A DNA stretch of 6,028 nt, taken from NCBI GenBank assembly GCA_021731185.1, contig JAKFXW010000016.1, forward strand, positions 1 through 6,028, given 5' to 3'. Position numbers and translations under genes: made by a program. Shown one piece after another: positions 1 through 5,765 of this stretch. The stretch's first letter is position 1. Each line of letters starts with the position of its first letter. The notes under the pieces were generated by a model. That model saw nothing but the letters and a program-made list of their open reading frames with translations, did no database searches and was not told the DNA's origin. This stretch comes from Gallionellaceae bacterium. Lineage in GTDB: Bacteria; Pseudomonadota; Gammaproteobacteria; Burkholderiales; Gallionellaceae.

Positions 1-814
1 TGATAGTCGCGACAATAAACCAGCGGTACACATCAGCCTGGATGGCGTAGGCGCACGCAAGTTCAAAGAAGCGACGCGGGAAAATGTCGGCAAGCGCATG
101 GCGATTATCCTGTTTGAAAAAGGCAAAGGTGAAATTGTTACTGCGCCCGTTATTAATGAAGAAATTGGCGGCGGGCGCGTGCAAATTAGTGGCTCGATGA
201 CGACCAGTGAAGCGCAGGATATTTCGTTGCTGCTGCGTGCAGGCGCACTCGCCGCGCCGATGGAAATCATTGAGGAGCGTACTGTAGGGCCAAGCTTGGG
301 CGCAGATAATATTGCACGCGGGTTCAACTCCACCATGATTGGCTTTGCGGTCATCGCGATTTTCATGATCGCGTATTACATGATGTTTGGTGTGGTTTCA
401 GTGCTTGCGCTGGGGGTGAATTTGTTGCTGCTGGTGGCGCTGCTGTCCATGTTACAGGCGACCTTAACTTTACCTGGCATGGCGGGAATTGCGCTGACAC
501 TCGGCATGGCGATTGATGCAAACGTGTTGATTAACGAGCGAATACGCGAAGAGCTGCGAAACGGTAACTCGCCACAAGCCTCTATTCATGCGGGCTATGA
601 ACAGGCATTCAGGACGATATTAGATTCCAACATCACGACATTGATTGCTGGCATCGCTTTATTCATGTTTGGTTCTGGTGCAATACGCGGCTTTGCGGTG
701 GTGCTGTGCCTGGGGATATTGACCTCCATGTTCAGTGCAGTGCTGGTGTCGCGTGCGCTGGTTAATCTGATATATGGGCGTAAAGTGCGTCTCACCAAAG
801 TGCCGATTGGTTAA
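1..814 (+). CDS. secD: Protein translocase subunit SecD (3' part, start outside window)
   Basis: SecD is an RND-like inner-membrane protein that, with SecF, uses the proton gradient to help pull preproteins through SecYEG on the periplasmic side. The frame is open from base 2, so about 271 C-terminal residues are present and the start lies upstream. The ATG at 98 is internal: the 32 codons before it (including LDGVGARKF and ENVGKR) are typical SecD periplasmic-domain sequence. After the end of the P1 domain (LLLRAGALAAPMEIIEERTV, then GPSLGAD) come five hydrophobic segments. The hallmark GMAIDANVLINERIREEL spans about 490-555 and carries the Asp considered important for proton coupling; SNITTLIAGIALF follows. 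The C-terminus (YGRKVRLTKVPIG) resembles that of E. coli SecD. secF starts 39 bases downstream, as in the conserved secDF operon. Identity is secure; only the missing N-terminal part is unknown. Confidence 0.97.
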   Translation, partial: DSRDNKPAVHISLDGVGARKFKEATRENVGKRMAIILFEKGKGEIVTAPVINEEIGGGRVQISGSMTTSEAQDISLLLRAGALAAPMEIIEERTVGPSLGADNIARGFNSTMIGFAVIAIFMIAYYMMFGVVSVLALGVNLLLLVALLSMLQATLTLPGMAGIALTLGMAIDANVLINERIREELRNGNSPQASIHAGYEQAFRTILDSNITTLIAGIALFMFGSGAIRGFAVVLCLGILTSMFSAVLVSRALVNLIYGRKVRLTKVPIG

Positions 815-853
815 GGCTATACGCTTAAGTTAAATATAGAGTTAGGGATGTAA

Positions 854-1783
854 ATGGATTTTTTTAAAATTAAGCACGACATACCCTTCATGAGTTATGG
901 GCGGTATACAACCGCAATATCGCTGCTCACTTTTGTGCTGGCGGTATTTTTTCTGACCACACGTGGGTTAAATTTCGGCATCGATTTTACTGGTGGCACG
1001 GTGATGGAGGTGCATTACGCACAGTCAGCGGACATTAATAAAGTGCGTGCTGAGATGACCAACATGGGGATGCATGATGTGTTGGTACAAAATTTTGGTA
1101 GCAGCCATGATGTGCTGATTCAAGTTCCATTGAAACAAAATATGCTTGGCGCCAAACTGAGCGATAGTGTGTTGGAGAATCTACGCAAGCAAGATCCCAG
1201 TGTAGAAATGCGTCGCGTGGAATTCGTCGGTCCGCAAGTCGGTAAGGATTTGGTGGAGAATGGTGCGCTGGCGTTGTTACTGGTGTCGCTGGGGATTGTT
1301 TGTTATTTGTGGGTACGCTTTGAATGGAAATTCGGGGTCGCCGCCATTATTGCTAACTTGCATGACGTGGTGATTATTCTTGGATTCTTTGCGTTTTTTC
1401 GTTGGGATTTTTCGTTGTCGGTGTTGGCCGCAGTGTTGGCGGTGTTGGGTTATTCGGTCAATGAATCGGTAGTTGTGTTTGATCGTATCCGTGAAAACTT
1501 TCGTAAAATGCGTAAGGCTGAAGTTGCAGAAGTTATCGATAACGCGATCACACGCACTATGTCTCGCACGATTATCACGCATTTGAGCACGCAAATGATG
1601 GTGACTGCGATGTTGTTTTTGGGCGGTGAAACGCTGCATTATTTTGCCTTGGCGCTGACTATCGGCATCCTGTTCAGTATTTATTCTTCGGTGCTTGTGG
1701 CCAGTCCGATACTGATGTTGTTGGGCGTTTCGAGACAAGATTTTATCAAGCCTGAAAAAACTGAAGAAGAAGTTTTACCGTAA
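854..1783 (+). CDS. secF: Protein translocase subunit SecF
   Basis: SecF is the partner of SecD in the SecDF accessory complex of the Sec translocon. The 309-residue length is normal for SecF. TM1 is at about residues 20-37, followed by the SecF signature GLNFGIDFTGGT (38-49) and a short periplasmic domain. VGPQVGKDL (125-133) leads into TM2 to TM6. Other recognisable conserved blocks are FEWKFG (156-161), LHDV (169-172), GYSVNESVVVFDRIRENFRK (199-218, with the Asp at 210 matching the conserved TM4-end Asp) and TRTMSRTI (233-240). The ATG at 854 has AGGGA at 844-848, five bases upstream. It lies 39 bases after secD with no terminator between them and 6 bases before dedA, so it is probably cotranscribed with both. 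Nothing is truncated or unusual. Confidence 0.98.
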   Translation: MDFFKIKHDIPFMSYGRYTTAISLLTFVLAVFFLTTRGLNFGIDFTGGTVMEVHYAQSADINKVRAEMTNMGMHDVLVQNFGSSHDVLIQVPLKQNMLGAKLSDSVLENLRKQDPSVEMRRVEFVGPQVGKDLVENGALALLLVSLGIVCYLWVRFEWKFGVAAIIANLHDVVIILGFFAFFRWDFSLSVLAAVLAVLGYSVNESVVVFDRIRENFRKMRKAEVAEVIDNAITRTMSRTIITHLSTQMMVTAMLFLGGETLHYFALALTIGILFSIYSSVLVASPILMLLGVSRQDFIKPEKTEEEVLP

Positions 1784-1789
1784 GTATTT

Positions 1790-2419
1790 ATGGATCTGTT
1801 ACTTTACTTTGCGGATATTGTATTGCATCTGGATAAATATTTATTGATGCTGACACAGGAATATGACCAGTGGATATATGCGATTTTATTTCTGATTATT
1901 TTTCTGGAGACGGGCGTAGTGGTGCTGCCATTTTTGCCGGGAGATTCATTATTATTTGTTGCAGGCGCGTTGTGTGGCTTGGGTATGCTGCAGATTGGCC
2001 TGCTCATGCCATTGTTGATGATAGCGTCATTCAGTGGCGACAACACCAATTATTGGGTAGGTCGCACGCTGGGTTCAAAGTTGGTCAACCGTTCGAGATT
2101 TTTAAATAAAGAGCATGTTATTCGAGCGCAATCTTTTTACCAGCAGCATGGCGGTAAGACTATAATTTTTGCGCGCTTCCTGCCGATTGTGCGAACATTT
2201 GCACCATTTGTGGCGGGGATAGGGCAGATGCAATACCGCTTGTTTCTAGCGTTTAGTGCTTTGGGCAGCATTGCGTGGATCAGTACCTTTGTGGTGGGCG
2301 GCTATTTTATGGGGAATATCCCTGTGGTAAAAGATAACCTGACACTTGTCGTCCTTATTATTGTAACTGTTTCACTTTTGCCAGTATTCAGCAGGATGGT
2401 CAGGCAGCGGAATGAATAA
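1790..2419 (+). CDS. dedA: DedA family inner-membrane protein
   Basis: This 209-residue polytopic membrane protein belongs to the DedA/SNARE-associated Golgi family (VTT domain). Family members are linked to undecaprenyl-phosphate or phospholipid flipping and to proton-motive-force and envelope homeostasis; the substrate of this one cannot be read from sequence. The N-terminal block FLETGVVVLPFLPGDSLLF (38-56) holds Glu40 and Asp52, matching acidic residues essential in E. coli YqjA. FARFLPIVRTFAPFVAG (127-143) holds the paired arginines Arg129 and Arg135. SGDNTNYWVGR (82-92) and FYQQHGGKT (116-124) are also typical. From memory it resembles E. coli DedA itself more than YqjA or YghB. The ATG is 6 bases after the secF stop and lacks a good Shine-Dalgarno sequence (only GA-rich sequence inside the secF end), so translational coupling is likely. 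It ends 28 bases from the convergent clpA stop. Confidence 0.93.
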   Translation: MDLLLYFADIVLHLDKYLLMLTQEYDQWIYAILFLIIFLETGVVVLPFLPGDSLLFVAGALCGLGMLQIGLLMPLLMIASFSGDNTNYWVGRTLGSKLVNRSRFLNKEHVIRAQSFYQQHGGKTIIFARFLPIVRTFAPFVAGIGQMQYRLFLAFSALGSIAWISTFVVGGYFMGNIPVVKDNLTLVVLIIVTVSLLPVFSRMVRQRNE

Positions 2420-2447
2420 CGGTAGCCAATGTCCAACTGGTCAGTGC

Positions 2448-4706
2448 TTATATCACCGCTTCTTCAACAGAAAATTCCAGCAACACCTTGTCATTTTCAT
2501 CGACTGTTACAGTGACCTTGCCGCCATTCACTAACTGTCCGAACAGCAACTCATCTGCCAGCGCACTGCGTATGGTGTCTTGAATGAGTCGCGCCATGGG
2601 ACGTGCGCCCATTAGAGGATCAAACCCAGTTTTCGCCAAATAAGTTTTCAGCACTTCAGTAAAAATTACTTCAACTTTTTTCTCATGCAATTGCTCTTCT
2701 AGTTGCATCAGGAATTTGTCCACGACGCGCAAGATGATATCGCGATCCAGCGGTGCAAATGAAATGGTGGCATCTATTCGATTGCGGAATTCAGGCGAAA
2801 ACAAACGCTTGATCTCAGCCATTTCGTCGCCGCCTGTCGTGCTCTTGGTAAAGCCGATTTGAACCTTGCTCAACGCTTCTGCACCAGCATTGGTGGTCAC
2901 CACAATAATGACATTGCGGAAGTCCACTTTTCTGCCATTGTTGTCGGTGAGCGTGCCATGATCCATCACTTGCAACAACACATTGAAAATATCTGGATGG
3001 GCTTTTTCAATTTCATCCAACAGCAAAACACAGTGCGGCTGTTTGTTGATCGCCTCGGTCAGCAGGCCGCCTTGATCAAAACCAACATAGCCGGGCGGCG
3101 CGCCGATTAAGCGTGAAACAGCATGGCGCTCCATATACTCGGACATGTCAAAGCGGTGTAGTGGCATACCCATAGCATATGCAAGTTGACGCGCTACTTC
3201 GGTTTTGCCCACACCTGTAGGGCCAGAAAACAAGAAGCTGCCTATGGGTTTTTGCGGGCTACCCAGGCCACTGCGGGACATTTTTATAGCGCGAGCCAGC
3301 GCATCAATCGCTGCGTTCTGGCCAAATACCACGGCCTTCAGGTCACGATCCAGATTTTTTAGCGCATTGCGATCATCGGAAGAAACGGTGCGCGGTGGAA
3401 TGCGCGCAATGCTGGCAATGATTGCTTCAATTTCATTTTTGCCGATCATCTTTTTTTGTTTCGACTTGGGCAGGATACGCTGTGCTGCACCCGCTTCGTC
3501 AATCACATCAATCGCTTTGTCTGGCAGATGTCGGTCATTGATGAAGCGTGCAGACAGTTCCGCCGCGCTGGTTAATGCCGCCGCGCTGTATTTAATGCCA
3601 TGATGTGCTTCAAAGCGTAGTTTCAAGCCACGCAAAATTTCCACGGTTTGTTCAACGGTAGGTTCGCTTACATCAATCTTTTGAAAGCGGCGAGAGAGCG
3701 CGTGGTCTTTTTCAAATACGCCGCGATATTCCTGATAAGTTGTTGCGCCGATGCACTTGAGCGCGCCGCTGGATAAGACTGGTTTGAGCAGATTAGAGGC
3801 ATCCATCGTGCCACCCGAGGCAGCGCCTGCGCCTATCAGAGTGTGGATTTCATCAATGAATAAAATTGCGTTGGGTGCTTCGGCCAATTCTTTAAGCACT
3901 GATTTAAGTCTTTGCTCAAAGTCGCCGCGATACTTGGTGCCAGCCAACAGCGCGCCCATATCCAGCGCGTACACATGTGCGCCATTTAAAATTTCAGGTA
4001 CATTGTTTTCGACTATACGTCGCGCTAATCCTTCGGCAATGGCTGTTTTCCCCACGCCTGCTTCACCTACCAGCAGCGGGTTATTTTTGCGGCGGCGGCA
4101 TAGGGTTTGAATTACGCGATCAATTTCATTATCGCGACCGATCAGTGGATCAATTTTGCCAGCCAGTGCCTGTGCATTTAAGTCAAGCGCATAGTCGTGT
4201 AATGCACCGCGTTGACCGGATTCCTGTTCGTTTTCGGGGTCGTCATTTTTGGGTGCGCCAACAGAGACAGCTTTATCTTTATTGATGCCGTGGGCGATAT
4301 AGTTCACCACATCCAGCCGCGAAATGGCACGTTGATTGAGAAAAAACACAGCATGGGAATCTTTTTCGCTAAACAGCGCAACCAAAATATTGGCACCGGA
4401 CACCTCTTTTTTATTGGCCGATTGCACATGTAGAATAGCGCGCTGAATAACCCGTTGAAAGCCAACTGTCGGTTGTGTGTCAATCTCTTCATTACCAGGG
4501 ATGACGGGGGTGTTGGCGGTGATAAAGTCGGTTAGTACGGTGCGAAGTTCATCTATATCGGCACCGCAAGCGCGCAGCACGTGAGCGGCTGATGCGTTAT
4601 CCAGCATGGCGAGCACCAAATGCTCCACGGTAATGAATTGATGCCGCTTTTGGCGTGCTTCGACGAAGGCCAAATGCAGGCTGATTTCAAGTTCTTGTGC
4701 GATCAT
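2448..4706 (-). CDS. clpA: ATP-dependent Clp protease ATP-binding subunit ClpA
   Basis: ClpA is the Hsp100/AAA+ unfoldase that forms a hexamer, unfolds substrates and threads them into ClpP. At 752 residues it is close to E. coli ClpA (758). The Clp N-domain occupies about 1-145 and is the docking site for ClpS. AAA domain 1 has Walker A GEAGVGKT (214-221), pore loop KYRGDFE (258-264), Walker B ILFIDEIH (281-288) and the LSRRF arginine pair (337-341). Domain 2 has Walker A GPTGVGKT (495-502), pore loop GYVGFDQGG (539-547), Walker B LLLDEIEKAH (561-570), FRNRID (640-645) and sensor-2 GARPMAR (700-706). The ClpP-binding loop is IGF at 617-619, where E. coli ClpA has IGL. The long ClpB-type middle coiled coil is absent, which excludes ClpB and ClpC. 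It starts 3 bases after clpS. ClpP is not encoded in the window. Confidence 0.98.
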   Translation of the reverse strand: MIAQELEISLHLAFVEARQKRHQFITVEHLVLAMLDNASAAHVLRACGADIDELRTVLTDFITANTPVIPGNEEIDTQPTVGFQRVIQRAILHVQSANKKEVSGANILVALFSEKDSHAVFFLNQRAISRLDVVNYIAHGINKDKAVSVGAPKNDDPENEQESGQRGALHDYALDLNAQALAGKIDPLIGRDNEIDRVIQTLCRRRKNNPLLVGEAGVGKTAIAEGLARRIVENNVPEILNGAHVYALDMGALLAGTKYRGDFEQRLKSVLKELAEAPNAILFIDEIHTLIGAGAASGGTMDASNLLKPVLSSGALKCIGATTYQEYRGVFEKDHALSRRFQKIDVSEPTVEQTVEILRGLKLRFEAHHGIKYSAAALTSAAELSARFINDRHLPDKAIDVIDEAGAAQRILPKSKQKKMIGKNEIEAIIASIARIPPRTVSSDDRNALKNLDRDLKAVVFGQNAAIDALARAIKMSRSGLGSPQKPIGSFLFSGPTGVGKTEVARQLAYAMGMPLHRFDMSEYMERHAVSRLIGAPPGYVGFDQGGLLTEAINKQPHCVLLLDEIEKAHPDIFNVLLQVMDHGTLTDNNGRKVDFRNVIIVVTTNAGAEALSKVQIGFTKSTTGGDEMAEIKRLFSPEFRNRIDATISFAPLDRDIILRVVDKFLMQLEEQLHEKKVEVIFTEVLKTYLAKTGFDPLMGARPMARLIQDTIRSALADELLFGQLVNGGKVTVTVDENDKVLLEFSVEEAVI

Positions 4707-4709
4707 GAC

Positions 4710-5018
4710 TTAGGACTCCTCTGTTCCACATCTCAAGGGATGTTGGTGCTGCTTTGCGAATGATGTTACTTGTGAGGCCTTGGTCTCTGCAATATCTTTT
4801 GGATAAATACCACAAATTGCCGACCCATCTTTGTGTACTTTAAGCATAATCTGTACAGCGCGTTCATGTTCAACATGAAAAAACTTCTGCAAAACTTCAA
4901 TCACAAATTCCATGGTCGTGAAATCATCATTGAATAGCAGTACGTTAAACAGCCGAGGCGGCTTTACTTTACCCGGTAATTTTTCCAGTAATGGAGTGCT
5001 GCTTTGTTTGGTTACCAT
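4710..5018 (-). CDS. clpS: ClpA adaptor protein ClpS (N-degron recognition)
   Basis: ClpS binds proteins with N-end-rule destabilising N-terminal residues and delivers them to ClpAP; it also alters ClpA substrate choice. The 102-residue protein has a short flexible N-terminal arm (1-20), needed in the family for delivery, then the ClpS core starting at PPRLFNVLLFNDD. The substrate pocket residues are intact: Asn30-Asp31-Asp32, Met36 and His62, matching N34, D35, D36, M40 and H66 of E. coli ClpS. MEFVIEVLQKFF (36-47), HKDGSAICGIY (62-72) and AETKASQV are further family blocks. The ATG at 5018 has AAGGA (+ strand 5024-5028) five bases upstream. clpA follows after 3 bases, giving a clpS-clpA operon. 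Cysteines at 69 and near the end (LRCGTEES) are not unusual. Confidence 0.97.
   Translation of the reverse strand: MVTKQSSTPLLEKLPGKVKPPRLFNVLLFNDDFTTMEFVIEVLQKFFHVEHERAVQIMLKVHKDGSAICGIYPKDIAETKASQVTSFAKQHQHPLRCGTEES
4716..4722 (-). promoter_or_regulatory. clpA ribosome binding site inside the clpS 3' end
   Basis: On the minus strand AGAGGAG lies nine bases upstream of the clpA ATG. It is contained in the last Glu-Glu-Ser codons of clpS, directly before its TAA. This is a good Shine-Dalgarno match and supports 4706 as the clpA start. Its position suggests that ribosomes finishing clpS help initiation on clpA; the coupling is an inference. Confidence 0.75.
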
Positions 5019-5043
5019 GATTGTCCTTGCTACATCCCTGACG

Positions 5044-5099
5044 ATTTCCCCCTAGGCATATTCCTTGGGCATATATTGCATTCCTTAGGTATATATTGC
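5044..5099. repeat. 20-base tandem repeat, 2 copies plus a degenerate third, upstream of clpS
   Basis: Two adjacent 20-base units lie at 5060-5079 (ATTCCTTGGGCATATATTGC) and 5080-5099 (ATTCCTTAGGTATATATTGC). They differ at two positions. A degenerate third copy (TTTCCCCCTAGGCATAT) covers about 5045-5061. Each unit pairs a near-palindromic CCTWGG or CCTTAGG core with an AT-rich ATATATTGC. The array sits 26-81 bases upstream of the clpS start and overlaps a candidate clpS promoter. The 20-base period is close to two helical turns, so a protein could bind repeated sites on one DNA face. It could equally be a slippage product with no function. Confidence 0.7.
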
Positions 5100-5121
5100 G
5101 CTATTGTCGATTTTTTTCAAG
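5093..5121 (-). promoter_or_regulatory. Candidate clpS-clpA promoter, sigma-32-like
   Basis: Reading the minus strand, CTTGAAA (5121 to 5115) exactly matches the -35 consensus of heat-shock sigma-32 promoters. After 14 bases comes CGCAATAT (5100 to 5093), a partial match (5 of 7 fixed positions) to the -10 consensus CCCCATNT. The contained TTGAAA could also act as a sigma-70 -35 element, with AATATA 17 bases downstream as a weak -10. A second possible sigma-70 -10 is TATACT at 5125 to 5120. Transcription from the first candidate would begin near 5085 and give a leader of roughly 67 bases. The prediction rests on pattern matching alone. Confidence 0.35.
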
Positions 5122-5141
5122 TATACACTTAGACTTAATTA

Positions 5142-5180
5142 CATAATGACTTGACGACATCGGGTAAATAGGAGTAAAAA
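5142..5180 (+). promoter_or_regulatory. Candidate cspA-type promoter region
   Basis: There are two alternative readings. First, CATAAT at 5142-5147 is a -10-like hexamer (5/6 to TATAAT) with no good -35; it would start transcription near 5154 and give a leader of about 150 bases. Second, TTGACG at 5151-5156 (5/6 to TTGACA) with an 18-base spacer to TAAAAA at 5175-5180 (4/6) would start near 5187 and give a leader of about 118 bases. Either fits the long leaders known for cold-shock genes. I cannot choose between them from sequence. Confidence 0.35.
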
Positions 5181-5304
5181 GCGCGTGGGTGTTTGAATCA
5201 AGGTATCTGCAGTACTGGTTTTGCCATGTGCGGTTCCATATGCGATCTCGGAATTCAAACAGTTTCACGGGAATCCACCCGGTTTTAGTTAAGGAAGCAA
5301 TAGC
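5152..5304 (+). promoter_or_regulatory. Long structured 5' leader of the cold-shock gene, with cold-box-like motif
   Basis: No ORF I can support explains this stretch. TGACGACAT at 5152-5160 resembles the start of the E. coli cold box (TGACGTACAGA), and lies just after a possible -10, where the cold box sits at the 5' end of the E. coli cspA leader. TGTTTGAAT (5190-5198) can pair perfectly with ATTCAAACA (5253-5261), enclosing 54 bases. GGGTG (5187-5191) is complementary to CACCC (5276-5280), and CGGG (5268-5271) to CCCG (5278-5281). These are mutually competing options near the ribosome binding site. In E. coli the cspA leader changes fold with temperature and favours translation in the cold; a similar role here is inferred from position and these pairings. 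Confidence 0.5.
5291..5297 (+). promoter_or_regulatory. Ribosome binding site of the cold-shock gene
   Basis: AAGGAAG lies 7 bases before the ATG at 5305 (9 bases counted from the end of AGGA). It confirms the start and sits just after the CGGG/CCCG hairpin option, so leader folding could affect its access. Confidence 0.75.
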
Positions 5305-5508
5305 ATGGCAAACGGTACAGTAAAGTGGTTCAACGATGCAAAAGGTTTTGGTTTTATTACTCCAGATGACGGTAGCGAAGACTTGTTCGCGCACTTCTCT
5401 GCAATCAATATGAGCGGTTTCAAATCGCTTAAAGAAGGTCAGAAAGTGACTTTTGATATTGTGCAAGGTCCGAAGGGTAAGCAAGCTTCGAACATCCAAG
5501 CACCTTAA
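5305..5508 (+). CDS. cspA: Cold-shock protein, CspA family
   Basis: This 67-residue single cold-shock domain is a five-stranded OB-fold that binds single-stranded RNA and DNA and acts as an RNA chaperone. The start MANGTVKWFN is typical. RNP1 is KGFGFI (13-18) and RNP2 is LFAHF (27-31), giving the aromatic nucleic-acid-binding face (Trp8, Phe15, Phe17, Phe28, His30, Phe31). The second RNP motif has Ala at 29 where E. coli CspA has Val. The C-terminus GKQASNIQAP is normal for the family, so the protein is full length. The long structured leader suggests cold or growth-phase control, but many genomes have several csp paralogs and not all are cold induced. The symbol therefore denotes the family rather than proven orthology to E. 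coli cspA. It is transcribed away from clpS and ends at a strong terminator. Confidence 0.95.
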   Translation: MANGTVKWFNDAKGFGFITPDDGSEDLFAHFSAINMSGFKSLKEGQKVTFDIVQGPKGKQASNIQAP

Positions 5509-5526
5509 TTGGTTCTTGAGTTAGTT

Positions 5527-5560
5527 AAAAGCCCGCTAAGAAATTAGCGGGCTTTTTTTT
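5527..5560 (+). terminator. Intrinsic terminator after the cold-shock gene, possibly bidirectional
   Basis: A perfect 10-bp stem pairs AGCCCGCTAA (5530-5539) with TTAGCGGGCT (5544-5553). It is closed by a GAAA tetraloop and followed by eight T residues (5553-5560). AAA at 5527-5529 extends the stem into the T run. It starts 18 bases after the stop codon. On the minus strand the same hairpin is followed by only TTTT (5530 to 5527 reversed), a weaker but possible terminator for a gene arriving from the right. Confidence 0.93.
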
Positions 5561-5568
5561 ATTTACTG

Positions 5569-5700
5569 CTACGCTGATTGCTTATTTTTTGCACTTTCAG
5601 GAAGGAGAAGAAATTTCATCCCATACTTAGGCGTAGCCTCGCCCATTTTCCATGTTAATTCTTCCGTTATCGGTGGCGGTGCAGCTTTGCGATCTTTCAC
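5569..5700 (-). CDS. Possible small ORF or gene remnant, unknown function
   Basis: On the minus strand a frame is open from just after a TGA at 5742-5740 down to TAG at 5571-5569. The only plausible start I see is GTG at 5700, giving 43 residues; it is preceded by GAGG without proper spacing. The protein would begin VKDRKAAPPPITEE, continue with WKMGEATPKYGMKFLLLPES and end KNKQSA. The reading stays protein-like upstream of the GTG (GWGRLVFPE) until the TGA. This suggests the 3' end of a decayed longer gene or a chance frame, as well as a true small gene. It converges on the bidirectional terminator at 5527-5560. I do not recognise the family, see no membrane segment or known motif, and assign no function. 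Confidence 0.25.
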   Translation of the reverse strand: MKDRKAAPPPITEELTWKMGEATPKYGMKFLLLPESAKNKQSA

Positions 5701-5717
5701 CTCAGGAAAAACTAACC

Positions 5718-5755
5718 TTCCCCAACCGCAACGGGGAAATCAACCAAGTAGGTTG
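5718..5755. repeat. Two adjacent small hairpins upstream of the DUF2784 gene
   Basis: TTCCCC (5718-5723) pairs with GGGGAA (5733-5738) around a 9-base loop. CAACC (5741-5745) pairs with GGTTG (5751-5755) around AAGTA. Neither is followed by a T run, so they do not look like terminators. They could be leader structure for the gene at 5766, part of a REP-like palindromic element, or chance. Confidence 0.4.
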
Positions 5756-5765
5756 CTAATTTCCA

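Noticed and set aside
98..814. ATG at 98 as a gene start
   Set aside because: The frame is open to the left edge and the upstream codons encode typical SecD periplasmic-domain sequence, so this is an internal Met of a gene cut by the window.
1277..1738. 153-codon minus-strand frame within secF
   Set aside because: It lies wholly antisense to conserved SecF membrane segments; its His/Gln/Arg-rich composition is typical of antisense shadow frames.
3205..3603. 132-codon plus-strand frame within clpA, and similar frames at 2859-3110, 3751-4110 and 3977-4285
   Set aside because: All are antisense to the intact ClpA reading frame, with no recognisable domains and no plausible start signals.
2448..4706. 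ClpB or ClpC instead of ClpA
   Set aside because: The long middle coiled-coil insertion is missing, a ClpP-binding IGF loop is present, and clpS is directly upstream.
5044..5099. CRISPR-like array
   Set aside because: The 20-base units are directly adjacent with no spacers and there are only two to three copies.
5101..5499. 132-codon open frame on the minus strand across the csp leader and gene
   Set aside because: It is the antisense of the clear CspA-type coding sequence and its leader; the product has no recognisable domain, and the plus-strand gene explains the conservation.
5599..5610. Strong Shine-Dalgarno-like GGAAGGAG on the plus strand
   Set aside because: No ATG, GTG or TTG with a sustained frame follows at usable distance; it is the antisense of the Leu-Leu-Leu-Pro-Glu part of the possible minus-strand ORF.
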